From assembly GCA_011033025.1 (NCBI GenBank), contig WFMF01000323.1, positions 141,480 to 205,479 of the forward strand: a DNA stretch of 64,000 nucleotides, read 5' to 3'. Below are positions 10,430-21,805 of this stretch, in pieces. This DNA is from Beroe forskalii. Its lineage: Eukaryota; Ctenophora; Nuda; Beroida; Beroidae. How positions within the stretch are numbered: the first letter of the stretch is position 1; every line of letters begins with the position of its first letter. A program made the translations under genes and the position numbers. A model generated the notes under the pieces. That model was not told the DNA's origin. It was given only the letters and a program-made list of their open reading frames with translations, and did no database searches.

Positions 10430-11310
10430 TCTAATTTAATCCAGTACGTAAAATTGTAAATTAATGTTAGTTGTCACTGATCTAACTGCCTGAATCACAA
10501 CTGCACATCATTTATTATGAAAACAATGAAAAATGATATCATTACGATCTTAGCAGCCCTAATTAAACTAAAAAACCATAACGATTCATCAAGTTCATCA
10601 AGTTTGGAGAATCAAAAATCAAGAAGCCCTGGGCATCCTCAGTTTATTTTACAAAAGGGTACGATAGAAACGCACAGAAAGATTTATAGGAAAACTCGAT
10701 TCTAGTGTCAGTATACCAATCAACCAATATTGATTTTTAAAACGGGGTTGATTTTCAGAAACTCAAAATTGATTTCACCATTTTGAGCAACACTAAAGAT
10801 ATCAAGAACAAACCAACTTTATCTTCTCTCCCTACTCTACCTGATGCTACAGAAATGGCTACAGACCGACACAAGCTAGACACGACAATACAGTATCAAA
10901 TTAATAATTGAATAATCAAATAATTTGATAATTGAACAACATGATGAATTCAATATTTATTGTAGATTTACTTCATGAATTTGCACGATACTGCAATTAT
11001 TAACCTGTTGAATCTAAAGCCTAAGGAATGGAAGTAGTAGGTAACTGGTAAGTAGGTAATAAAGTAATGGCGTACTCTATAATCAGCAGAGTAGACCCAG
11101 TTACATGGATTGCGGGATGTCAAATATGGCTCAACTTGCAACCTGACAACTATATGACCATATTCTAATCCATGTAACATGAAGGAAATACTACAACATT
11201 TTCTTTCAGCTACACTGAATCTTTCGGGTCCGAAAATTTCAAGATGATTTTGATAAAGAAACTATTATAAGCTTATAAGTGTAAATCTGTTTATAGATAA
11301 CGCTGAATCA
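10430..11310. other. AT-rich intron DNA, nothing firm
   Basis: A 62-codon frame at 10517-10705 (Met-rich start, Ser run SSSSSS) has no splice support. Nothing else was recognised. Confidence 0.3.
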
Positions 11311-11313
11311 TAA

Positions 11314-11612
11314 TACCGTTTACCGGAACGATTCACTGAACTAATAGATGTCCCTAGACTGTGGCTATCCAGAGAGAATGGTTCAAAAGAAAATAAAAAA
11401 AGTGAAGAGCTTCTCAAGAAGTATAATTCCAGGAAGTCCTATTTGCTAAAGACTCTCGTGGCACTGAACCAATCGGAATTGTTTTTGTACCTACCAAGTC
11501 TTCCCGACCACGCGATACAGTTAATTTCAAATTAGCTTACTGTGAACAGGAAAGCCCAGCAATGCAGATTTTCCAAGCGTTCATTAAATATAAAGTTTAT
11601 TATCACAGCTAA
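11314..11612 (+). pseudogene. coding-like fragment, two overlapping frames
   Basis: Frame A is open 11314-11535 (74 codons, no ATG) and contains ERFTELIDVPRLWLSRENGS and EELLKKYNSRKSYLLKTL. Frame B is open from about 11427 to 11612. It can start at an acceptor ttccag (ending 11432) and reads EVLFAKDSRGTEPIGIVFVP and FKLAYCEQESPAMQIFQAF. Both have protein-like composition. The simplest view is one exon with a frameshift near 11430, or a spliced exon in frame B with frame A as a chance overlap. I do not recognise a family. Confidence 0.3.
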
Positions 11613-11899
11613 AATAGAAGAAGCTAAGAAGGAAAAAAGACAAATATTTCCAGAATAGAGAAGTAGAGATGTTAATCAATAATTATAATGATAAGTTGAT
11701 ATAGGAACTAGTATACACTCAAGTACTCAAGATATTCCATCAGATAAAGTAAGAAGAGGTGAAGAGGCTGCTAAAGGATTAGCGACTTTGGGTTTTAATA
11801 AGACTTAATTTTAGACCCAAAGTTAACTGTGCAGCTTAGATTATTTAAGCTATCTTCATCAATGACAGTATGGTGTGATCTCGTTCACTGGATTTAGAG

Positions 11900-12340
11900 A
11901 AACGTTTCAGGATTAACGTGATAGGATGAGCCAACATCGTGGGACTACTAAGTCAGGTAAGAAGTCGGGAAACTTATTAAGATTGCGGCAACATTCATGG
12001 GATCTGAACATTGCTGCGCTCCTCCACATTTCAAGTGATGCAGAATTCATCAGAAAGTGGTAGGACTTCGGACATTAGGAAAAAATGAACATTTATAAAG
12101 CTTGTGATAGATTCCCAAATTACATGAATTGTGAAAATGCATGAGGACAACTGGATTAGGAGGGTGGGAACACAGTTTCCATACGGTAGGAATGATAGGA
12201 TAGATAGCCATAAAAGCAGAAAAATTGGAATCATATAGAATTCAGAGCATAGTAAGCTCCGAAAACAGTTGAGAGAAAATAGAGATGAGTCGATGAGTAT
12301 TTGCAATCTTCAGAATATGATCAATTATGATAATAAATCA
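11900..12340 (+). repeat. family-A repeat, copy 1 (degraded, partly coding)
   Basis: Shares long blocks with 18,020-18,350 and 20,230-20,520, including atgagccaacatcgtggga, aaaatgcatgaggacaac and ggattaggagggtgggaaca. Near 11926 a frame opens MSQHRGTTKSG, and near 12,137 MHEDNWIRRVGTQFPYG. Frameshifts break it afterwards. It is the most isolated of four copies. Confidence 0.65.
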
Positions 12341-12344
12341 TAAA

Positions 12345-13050
12345 GTTATCAGATAAAATATCTTTAACCTAATAAATATCACATTATAGATTGAAAAAGT
12401 CTTCCAGAACATAATATCTTGCTTAGAGGGCTCACAGAAGTTTGAATTTTAAATTTAATACTTTGATACAGAGATACAGGTAAGGAGATATTTTCACGAA
12501 TCTTGTTATGCTGAGGGAAGACTCACTATGCTTGCTACAGCTGCTGCCCCCATCCTCGTCCCAATTTCCATAACCTTCCTACCTGGTTCCCACACATAAT
12601 ACGAGTTTAGACGGTTTAGTTGACTACAAGACTACAGAACATAATATAATAGTCTCACGCACATTTAACATAGCTCCTCTGCGAATTACATACCTTGATA
12701 TCTAGCGTCTCTCACATACACTTTATAAGGATGCTAAATGAAAAACCCATCTATTACATGAGCTCTATTTGATAAATCCGACACCGCATCAATGTTATAT
12801 CTTCTCTACATCAACATCATATAAAATAGATCTTTGCTAATTCACATGCCAAGATATCATGCGTCTTCTTTGTATCCTCATGTAATTTATAGCCCCAAGA
12901 TGAATATTATTCAGTCATCCCCAAACCACAGCTACATAACCTACGTGTTACAAATATGCGAAACACGTTCGACTATTATATTACTTTAGCGAAAGCCATT
13001 CATAACATATCTAAATTTATCACAGCTCCACTCTTCGAGTGTCGCGTGAT
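12345..13050. other. AT-rich intron DNA, weak internal duplication
   Basis: Imperfect direct repeats occur at about 12,680-12,770 and 12,835-12,900 (attacataccttgatatc / attcacatgccaagatatc). An imperfect inverted pair with core actttagcgaaag (about 12,980 and 13,845) brackets the next element. No gene was supported. Confidence 0.35.
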
Positions 13051-13054
13051 AAAT

Positions 13055-13745
13055 TACCTTATTGTAGGAAATTAAGCACTCAAAAAATTAAGCCTACACG
13101 TCATTAAGCACCATGAAATTAGGCCCTTTTAACACATATGGTGCTTAATAACATGTAGGATTGATTTCAGGTAGGTCTAATTACTTGTAGGCTTAGTTTA
13201 ATTTTTCACAATTTATTCAAATGACGTGCTAATTTCAATGTGCGTCTGTTATCTAAAACAGATTTAAGTCCTGACTGAAGAACAGTTCCGGTCACCAATC
13301 ACACAAGAAGGGCTGTAGATCAAGAGTCAGGTCAGATTTGAATGGCCAGTTGAAGAAAAGATTAAGTTTTTGCCTTTTTGGTGTTCTGTGCGTTCATCAA
13401 GGAGAGCTACAGCTTTGAAAGATCTGACAAGAATGATTCAAAGGGATGTAGAACCAAGAATTTGTGGAAGCTGAAGACGAGGAGATGGAGGCTTATGACG
13501 AGGATATTTGATAATTCCATAATTTTCAATTCATCATTAAATTATTATTTAGATTGTTCTAAATTACCACTGCACATAATATAGCAAAATATGGAACATT
13601 TTTTGAAATTTCAAGATCCCAAAATTATTTGAAAATTAAGGTATACAAGAATTAAGCCAGCATGTCATTAAGCACCATGAAATTAAGCCCTTTTTGAGGC
13701 ATTGGTGCTTAATTTTCTGAGTGCTTAATTTCCTACAATAAGGTA
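13055..13745. mobile_element. 691-bp TIR element with hairpin ends
   Basis: Left terminus 13055 onward (taccttattgtaggaaatta then agcactca-aaaattaag) matches the reverse complement of the right terminus ending 13745 over about 38 bp. Directly inside each end is a further self-complementary block: cattaagcacca near 13,100 and 13,665 faces tggtgcttaat, so each end can fold alone. The central 0.4 kb has no transposase; a 68-codon frame at 13378-13584 looks unimportant. I infer a MITE-like non-autonomous DNA transposon. Confidence 0.65.
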
Positions 13746-13896
13746 GATATAAATATTTCGTAGCAAGCTACTCAATATTTATATCCTATTACATACTCAT
13801 TTCATTCGTATGTAATAGAGATATGTTAATTCCTGGTCTTTCGCTAAAGTACATATATCAGTTATGGGGGCGGGTCCATGGGCTCCAAGAAAGGTA

Positions 13897-16786
13897 CAGT
13901 CAAATCTGGCCGAAAATGACTCAAAATCGGAACAAATTCTACACCAAGCGATTTTGACTGTTTTCTGTAGTTTTTTGCCCAAAAGGTCGATCTAGCAACT
14001 TTCCGAGACTTTCCGGGGTGGGGAAAGTGCCGAAAAATCGATTTTTAGTTGAGGCACAGCCGACTGACCAGTGAAAATTCGTAATTTGGCCCAGGAAGGT
14101 CGTAGAGACTTCGTTTTAGGCTTAAAAGAAGCGCAATGGCCATGTTTATATACGACTTGTTAATAAATATATGCCCTAAAATGCTCAGGAACAGAGTTAT
14201 GGGCGAAAAACGGTTTTTTGGGCACCCGTGAGACATTGTGGAAGCGATTTTTGTATTTCGGCCCAGGAAGGTCGTAGAGACTTCGTTATAGGCTTAAAAG
14301 AAGCGCAATGGCCATGTTTATATACGACTTGTTAATAAACATGTGCCCCTAAATGCTCAGTAACCGAGTTATGGGCGAAAAACTGATTTTTTAGGCACCC
14401 GCGAGACATTGTGGAAGCGATTTTGTATTTCGGCCCAGGAAGGTCGTAGAGACTTCGTTTTAGGCTTGAAAGAAGTGCAATGGCCATGTTTATATACGAC
14501 TTGTTAATAAAAACATGCCCTAAAATGCTCAGGAACAGAGTTATGGGCGAATAACTGTTTTTGGGCACCCGCGAGACATTGTGAAAGCGATTTTTGTATC
14601 TCGGCCCAGGAAGTCCCAGGAAGTATAAGCAACCATATTTTATTATTATTATTATTATTATTTAAGGTCGTAGAGACTTCGTTTTAGCCTTGAAAGAAGC
14701 GCAATGGCCTTGTTAATATACGACTTGTTAATAAACATATGCCCCAAAATGGTGAGGAACCGAGTTTTGGGCGAAAAACTGATTTTTTGGGCACCCGCGA
14801 GACATTGTGGAAGCGATTTTGTATCTCGGCCCAGGAAGGTCGTAGAGACTTCGTTAAATTAGGCTTAAAAGAAGCGCAATGGCCATGTTTATTTAGGACT
14901 TTTTAATAAACATGTGCCCTAAAATGCTCAGGAACAGAGTTATGGGCGAAAAACTATTTTTTGGGCACTCGCAAGACATTGTGGAAGCGATTTTTGTATC
15001 TTGGCCTATGAAGGTCGTAGAGACTTCGTTTTGGACTTAAAAGAAGTGAAATGGTCTTTGTTTATATACGGCTTGCTAATAATTATATGCCCTAAAATGC
15101 TGAGGAACCGAGTTATGGGCGAAAAACTGTTTTTAGGCACCTGTTTTCGGCCCAGGAAGGTCATAGAAGCTTGATTTTGGACTTGTACGACTTGTGAATA
15201 AACATATGTCCTCAAATGCTCCAGAACAAAGTTGTGGGCGAAACACTGATTTTTTGGTGTTTTGGGCATTTTAAGACAAGGCCAATGCTATTTCTGCATC
15301 TCTGCCCAAGAGGCTTGTAGATTGTAGACCTCAGGTTATTGACAAAAACCCGATGTTTGGTCAATCATGGGGCATGACTCATTAAACATGGCTGAAGCAA
15401 TTTTATATAATCCTAGCTCAGCAAAGCACTATGGACTAAGTTTTAGGTATTGCTACACATACAGGTCGTAGAGCTAGGTGTCATCAATGATTCATTGATG
15501 ATGATTGATGATTCATTGATTCAATGAATCATCATCAATCATCATCTTTACATTAGCCCCTAATAGTCTACACAGTTGCGGTTCTTTTTAAGTTTTAAGC
15601 CCTTCTTGGGGCAAAGCTGTGATACAAAAATTGTGTTTGCCTTAGTAGGGAGCCCCATATCAGTTTCATCAAATCCATACAAGTATGTATATAAACATGG
15701 CCATTGCATTATTTTAATAAGTTTCAATGACCTTCCTAGGCTGAGATACAGCCCAGGAAAATTGCCTCTACTCAGAAGAAAACTAAAATTACATAACTTT
15801 GTTCTAAAGCATTTTAGGACATATCTTTGATAACAAGTAGTATATAATACACACGCCCATTGCGCGTATTTTAAGCACACAATGAAATCTCTACTCAAGA
15901 CTCTTGGGCGAGATACAAAAAATCGCTTCCACAATGTCTCGTGGGTGCCCGAAACATCAGTTTTTTCGCCCATAACACGGTTCCTGAGCATTTAAGGGCA
16001 TATGTTTATTAACAAGTCGTATATAAACATGGCCATTGCGCTTCTTTTAAGCCTAAAACGAAGTCTCTACGACCTTCCTGGGCCGAGATACAAAAATCGC
16101 TTCCACAATGTCTTGCAGGTGCCCAAAAAACAGTTTTTTGCCCATAACTCTGTTCCTGAGCATTTTAGGGCATATGTTTATTAACAAGTCGTATATAAAC
16201 ATGGCCATTGCGCTTCTTTTAAGCTCAAAACGAAGTCTCTACGACCTTCCTGGGCCGAGATACAAAATCGCTTCCACAATCTCACAATGTCTCGCGGGTG
16301 CCCAAAAAATCAGTTTTTCGCCCAAAACTCGGTTCCTCACCATTTTGGGGCATATGTTTATTAACAAGTCGTATATTAACAAGGCCATTGCGCTTCTTTT
16401 AAGGCTAAAACGAAGTCTCTACGACCTTCCTGGACCGAAATACAAAAATCGCTTCCACAATGTCTCGCGGTGCCCAAAAAACATTTTTTCGCTCATAACT
16501 CTGTTCCTGAGCATTTTAGGGCATATGTTTATTAACAAGTCGTATATAAACATGGCCATTGCGCTTCTTTTAAGCCTAAAACGAAGTCTCTATGACCTTC
16601 CTGGGCCAAATTACGAATTTTCACTGGTCAGTCGGTTGCGCCTCAACTAAAATCGATTTTCGGCACTTTCCCCACACCGGAAAGTCCCGGAAAGTTGCTA
16701 GATCGATTTTTTGGGCGAAAAACTATAGAAAACAGTCAAAATCGCTTGGTGTAGAATTTGTTCCTGAAAAAATTAGGATTTGACTG
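13897..16786. mobile_element. 2.9-kb foldback DNA element, TA duplication
   Basis: The left end TA|CAGTCAAATC (13895-13906) is mirrored by GATTTGACTG|TA at 16777-16788. CAGT-type ends flanked by TA are typical of the Tc1/mariner/pogo superfamily. Each arm continues for well over 1 kb. The outer part is unique (caagcgattttgactgtttt). The inner part is a tandem array of about 170-175-bp monomers (aaggtcgtagagacttcg, cgcaatggccatgtttata, ccctaaaatgctcaggaac), running in opposite directions in the two arms. The middle (about 15,250-15,900) has diverged monomers and a short palindrome around 15,480-15,545. No transposase frame is visible; the 180-codon frame at 16108-16650 is produced by the monomers. 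It must be non-autonomous. Confidence 0.85.
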
Positions 16787-16799
16787 TACTAGAAAGATA

Positions 16800-17870
16800 T
16801 TTGTGATTTTAGTGTAATTTATCATAACTGAGTACTTGAACTCACAGAGCACCTCTGTATCAATCAATACTTCACCTCAGCAATACACACTGAATTATCT
16901 AGAGCAGTAGTGTTTGATTTTACTCCATATTCCAGTATTCTCAATTATTAATACTGTAGTAGGCTGTTTCATAATTTTATGTTATAGTTTTTGAATTAAA
17001 ACTAAATAGGTGCCAGTCGCCCAATAAATGCCATTTCTTTTAATTGTTTATTGAAATTGAAACATATTATCTAAAAGGGATGGGCGAAAACAATTGGTAG
17101 TTTTTAATTCCAGCAAGGGAGACTCCCCCTACAATATGGTCCAAGAAGAGACCGTGAGCCTAAGGACTCCCTCAACTCCTCCTTGTTACCTACTCAGAGC
17201 CAGCAGATCTGCAAGTGGATACCGGTTACAATGTCACATTAAACCTGAACGACAGAGGTAGTTACAGCATATGCAACCATAGTAGAAAACCACACTCACC
17301 TCCGTGCAAATACAACTGCAGTACTTTACAGGTTACAACAAGGCATCAGCAACCCGTACCAATACAGCTACTCAGAATGTAACCTTTCGGATCATTTGGT
17401 TCATGGGAACCTTTCAGTAAGAGAAAGAATGATGGTTTGGCTGCAGAAATTTAATAAGCCTGCAAGAATTGCACAGGAAATTATTGTATCAGTATCTGCA
17501 TCTCCCTCTTTCAATGCGAGATAGCACATTGAATATGGAAGGTTTAATTACAATAAGATCAAAGAATTTTAATTGTGACGTAGCACCGGGTACCACAGCA
17601 GCTAACATGGCTAACGCCCGTCACCCACTTCCAGAGGACCCGCAGCATGGCTGCAGAAAGTGCAATCCCGCATTCCCGCCCCTCGGGACGGATCTGATAC
17701 CCGTGGAACAACCCAGATTCCTATTCAGCAAAGGTAGCATAGAGTTTGGACTGGAAGTATTTGTCAAACATCTCAATCACATCAAACAAAGTCATTTGTA
17801 CCTGCATATAAAACATAAATCATTTACTAAGTCGGAATACAAGTAATATAATGTACAATGCCAAGGCATA
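16800..17870 (+). repeat. family-A repeat, copy 2
   Basis: Aligns with 18,380-19,590 and with 20,500-22,200. Shared blocks are agcaagggagactcccc, ctcagagccagcagatctg and, only in this copy and the next, a conserved 3' reading frame. The 5' part seen in the other copies (MHEDNW region) is missing, and the copy begins 14 bp after the foldback element. Confidence 0.65.
17585..17846 (+). CDS. conserved 3' frame of family A, unknown
   Basis: The frame reads HGCRKCNPAFPPLGTDLIP, then VEQPRFLFSKGSIEFGLEVF and KHLNHIKQSHLYLH, ending TAA. The same frame is kept in the copy at about 19,305-19,550 with few changes, which argues that it once coded for protein. One Cys pair (CRKC) is present. The frame extends upstream to 17469 without a clear start. 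It is probably a gene fragment. The reverse strand is also open in the second copy, so the strand is not certain. Confidence 0.3.
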
Positions 17871-18019
17871 AAGAAGTAGAGGCCTCTCAGCCTTCAATCT
17901 TCGTATTCCCATCCTCGACCTTCATCAAATCAGATAAGAGATAAAATAAATAAATCAGATGAAGCATTCATTGAATTTGAACTTTGTCGCTCTCGTCTAG
18001 ATTTCAAGTAGGTAATTAA

Positions 18020-19590
18020 CTTGGTTAGTCAAATGATAACGATGCCCACCAAAGCAAGGGAAGAAGGGAGCAACATCTTGGACCTTGTTCTCATGTTCTC
18101 TGTGATACAGGAATCATCCGATTTCCGAACGTCAAACGTGGTAGGACTCCGGAACTTAGGGAGTTAGGGAAAGCTTATTTGGTGATAGATTTTCGAATTA
18201 CTGAAATAAGGAAGATGCATGAGGACAACTGGATTAGGAGGGTGGGAACACAGTTTCCATATGATCATATGGTAAGAATGAAAGGATGGATAGCCATAAA
18301 AACAGACAAATTAGAAGCATATAGATTTCAGCTAGTTATATTAAAGTAGTACCTATACTCTAAAAACAGTACAGAACGTACTTGGACTCAGAGAACTTTT
18401 TCTTCATCATTACTTCAACTCAGCAATTCATACTGAGTGGTGTTGTTGATTTTTATTCCATAAATCCATAAGTATTCCAGTATTTTTCATTTATTGATAC
18501 TGTAGTAGGCAGTTTTAAACTTTTATATATTATTGTGAGTTAAAACTAAACAGATGCCAGTCACCCATTAAATGTCATTTCGTTTAATTCAAAATAATAT
18601 TGAAATTGAAACATATAATATCTAATAGAATAATAGGGATGTGTAAAAACAATTGGTATATTTCAATTTCAGCAAGAGAGGCTTCCCCTACGATTTGGAA
18701 GAACCTCTCCAACCAAGAAAAGGACATAACCCTTACCCAAGCCATGGAAGGCCTCGTTAAAACTTTAAAAGTCTGATCTGAGGGGTTTCTCCAAGGAGAA
18801 GAGACCTTGAGCCTAAGGACTCTCTCAAACCCTCCCTGCTACCTAATCAGAGCCCGCAGATCTGGAAGTGGATAGCAGTCAAATGTCACAACAAAAACGG
18901 AAAGGCAGAGGTAGTTACAGCATATGTAACAACGGTAGAAAATAATGACACCCATCCCCGTTCAAATACAGCTACAGTATTTACAACAAGGGATTAGTAA
19001 CCTCGTACCAATACAGCTATTCAGAATGTAACCTGAACATTAGTTTAATTAATTGGTTGATCATTTCGGATCATTAGGCTCATGGGAACCAATCTGTAAG
19101 GAAAACATGATGGTTTAGCAGCTAAAACTTAAGCCAGCAAGAACTACCAAGGAAAATGGTGTCCGTGTGCCATCTCCCTCTTTCAATGCGAGATAGCACA
19201 TTGAATATGGGAGGTTTAATTACAATAAGATAAAAGAATAATTGTGACTTGGCACCAGGTACCACAGCAGTTAACACGTCAACACGGCTTACACCCGTCA
19301 CCCACTTCCAAAGGTCCAGCAGCATGGCTGCAGAAAGTGCAATCCCGCATTTCCACCCCTCGGGACGGATCTGATACCCGTGGAACAACCCAGATTCCTA
19401 TTCAGCAAAGGTAGCATAGAATTCGGACTGGAAGTATTTGTCCAACATCTAAATCACATCAAACAAGGCCATTTATACCTGCATGTGACAGATAAGCATG
19501 TGACAAACACATCTCATATAAAACATAAATCATTTACTGAGTCAGAATACTAGTAATATAATGTACAATGCCAAGGCACACTGTCACTTA
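18020..19590 (+). repeat. family-A repeat, copy 3 (longest)
   Basis: The most complete copy: a 5' coding-like block (18,029-18,349), an AT-rich spacer that includes gtagtaggcagtttt, a middle block after a tttcaatttcag acceptor (18,661-18,790; AREASPTIWKNLSNQEKD), and the RKCNPAFPPLG block (about 19,300-19,550). Stops interrupt the middle block. Order and spacing suggest a multi-exon source gene that was duplicated. Confidence 0.65.
18029..18349 (+). CDS. 107-codon open frame in family A, unknown exon
   Basis: Open from 18029 to a TAG at 18347-18349 without an initiator ATG at its start, as expected of an internal exon. It contains RGRTPELRELGKAYLVIDFR, then KMHEDNWIRRVGTQF and GWIAIKTDKLEAYRFQ. 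The HEDNWIRRVGTQF and IAIKTDKLxAYRFQ parts are preserved at 20,395-20,500, and HEDNWIRRVGTQF also near 12,140. No known domain was recognised. It is either a live exon or a recently dead one. Confidence 0.35.
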   Translation, partial: SNDNDAHQSKGRREQHLGPCSHVLCDTGIIRFPNVKRGRTPELRELGKAYLVIDFRITEIRKMHEDNWIRRVGTQFPYDHMVRMKGWIAIKTDKLEAYRFQLVILK

Positions 19591-19594
19591 CAAC

Positions 19595-20155
19595 CTATCG
19601 CAGTTGTCACTAACAGCTTACACTGTTACCAGTAATTGTCTGGGCAAAAATTAATCGATAAAAAGACTGAGGCGCATCAATTGGATGTTACCTTTTCTTT
19701 TTCAATCCCAATGGAGAAGGCTTCCGTATAGATGTGTCTGCTGAGGATAATAGTTTGGGTAGGCTAATCAACTAATCAATCACCCAAAAAATATTTCTAT
19801 AAATAATGTTCCATGTATTTACTTGATTGCATGCAGATTGATTTTGAAAGGCAAAGAAATATTCTTTAACTACGGAGAACGAAAGGATGTTTTATAACCA
19901 TTTCCTTGCCTTGATGCAAAATACTTGATATCCCTAGAGATTCGTCAAAACAGAGGTTACCTTGGCTTAATGTCCGAAAATATAACCGTGGGTAAGTCGT
20001 ATAGCTGTACTGCTCATGTGTCATTCACATTATATGCCACAGGGTAGACTATAACTCAATGATATGGTGAAGCAAAGTCAGTGATAAAAGTGCTTAATTA
20101 ATCTATGCAAACAGACATCACGTAGAATAAACAAATAAAAAGACAAACATTCCAA
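19595..20155. other. intron DNA between family-A copies
   Basis: AT-rich sequence without a supported frame or repeat. The left part continues the end of the previous copy. Confidence 0.3.
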
Positions 20156-20697
20156 AAACAGAAATGTTATTATAATCTTTAATTTCAACTACATACTAAA
20201 GTTCTCAAGATATTCTATCAGATAAAGTGAGAGGTACGGTAGAATGAGCCAACATCGTGGGATTACGAAGTCGGAGAAGGGATCGGGAAGTCGGGACACT
20301 GAGAAGATTGCGACAGCATTCATGGAATGTGCTCCTCTAGATTTCAAGCAATACAGAAATCATCGGAACGTGGTAGTACTCCGGAACTTCCTATGAAAAT
20401 GCATGAGGACAACTGGATTAGGAGGGTGGGAACACAGTTTATAGCCATAAAAACAGACAAATTGAAAGCGTATAGATTTCAGATAATTATTGTAAACTAG
20501 AAAGCTCCGAAAACAGTACAGAACGTACTTGAGCTCAGAGCACCTTTTCCTTCATAATTAATTACTTAAAATTAGCAATTCACACTGAACTATCAAGAGC
20601 AGTATTATTTAATTTTATTTCATATTCCAGTATTCTAAATCTATTAATACTGTAGTAGGCAGTTTCATACTTTTATCTAATATTTCAAATTAAAACT

Positions 20698-21805
20698 GGG
20701 GGGCCAACCTCGAAAAACCCCCTTAAACCCCGAAAAATTAAACCCCTATTTGGCTTTTTTCATATCCACTTTGGGGTTTTTGGGGGTTTAAATTAGAAGA
20801 TACTGGGTACCATTTCAAAATAGGGCCAAAATCCTCAACAAAAGGGTACCATTTCAGAAAAGTGTCAAAATTGCTCACCAAAAGTGGTACCATTTTAGAA
20901 AAGGGCAAAAAATCCTGTATAAAATGGTACCATTTCAGAAAAGGCCAAATATCATCATCAAATATGGTACCAAAAATCCTCAACAAACATAGTACCATTT
21001 CAGATGAGGGTCAAAAATCGTCAACAAAAATGGTACCATTTCAGAAAAGGGCCAAAATTCCTCAACAAAAATGGTACCATTTCAGATAAGGGCCAAAAAT
21101 CGTCAACAGATATAATGGTACCATTTCAGATGAGGGTCGAAAATCGTCAACAAAAATGGTACTATTTCAGAAAAGGGCAAAAAATCGTCAACAGATATGG
21201 TACCATTTCAGAAAAGGGCCAAAAATCCTCAACAAATATGGTACCATTTCAGAAAAGGGTTGAAATTCCTCAACAAATATGGTACCATTTCAGAAAAGGC
21301 CCAAAATTCCTCAACAAAAATGGTACCATTTCAGAAAAGGGCCAAAAATCGTCAACAAATATGGTACCATTTCAGATGAGGGCCAAAAATCGTCAACGAA
21401 TATGGTACCATTTCAGAAAAGGGTTGAAATTCCTCAACAAATATGGTACCATTTCAGAAAAGGGCCAAAATTCCTCAACAAAAATGGTACCATTTCAGAA
21501 AAGGGCCAAAAATCGTCAACAAATATGGTACCATTTCAGATGAGGGCCTAAAATCGTCAACAAAAATGGTACTATTTCAGAAAAGGGCAGAAAATCGTCA
21601 ACAGATATGGTACCATTTGAGAGAAAAGCCGAAAAAACACAACTTAAGTAGTACCATTTTGTAAGAAAATCGATATTTTCCAACCGAAAAACGGCTATTT
21701 TCATCAGTTTAGCCTCCTTTTACCCCCATAAACCCCGAAAAATTAAACCCCCATTTGCCAATTTTTATATCCACCCGGGGTTTTTCGAGGTTGGCCCCCC
21801 CCCCC
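20698..21805. mobile_element. 1.1-kb TIR element carrying a minisatellite, 7-bp target duplication
   Basis: TAAAACT occurs at 20691-20697 and again at 21806-21812, directly flanking the element. The ends are inverted: ggggggccaacctcgaaaaa on the left, and tttttcgaggttggccccc plus extra C on the right. Inside each end a second block (taaaccccgaaaaattaaac) occurs in the same direction. The middle is an array of 41-bp units. No transposase is present. The 7-8-bp duplication would fit hAT- or Merlin-like integrases, but this is an inference. Confidence 0.8.
20806..21650 (+). repeat. 41-bp GGTACC minisatellite inside the TIR element
   Basis: About 20 units of tggtaccatttcagaaaagg plus gccaaaaatcgtcaacaaata. 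Variants alternate aaaaggg/tgaggg and cctcaac/cgtcaac, and the order of variants suggests duplication of two- to four-unit blocks. A 41-bp period shifts frame each unit, so open frames up to 179 codons occur in several phases; they are artefacts. Confidence 0.92.

Noticed and set aside
16108-16650. 180-codon frame with repeated FINKSYINMAIALL
   Set aside because: Made by tandem monomers in one arm of the foldback element; the same peptide appears reversed in strand in the other arm, and stops break most monomers.
21004-21704. Open frames up to 179 codons (WYHFRKG repeats)
   Set aside because: A 41-bp minisatellite without stops yields open frames in several phases; the units shift frame every repeat.
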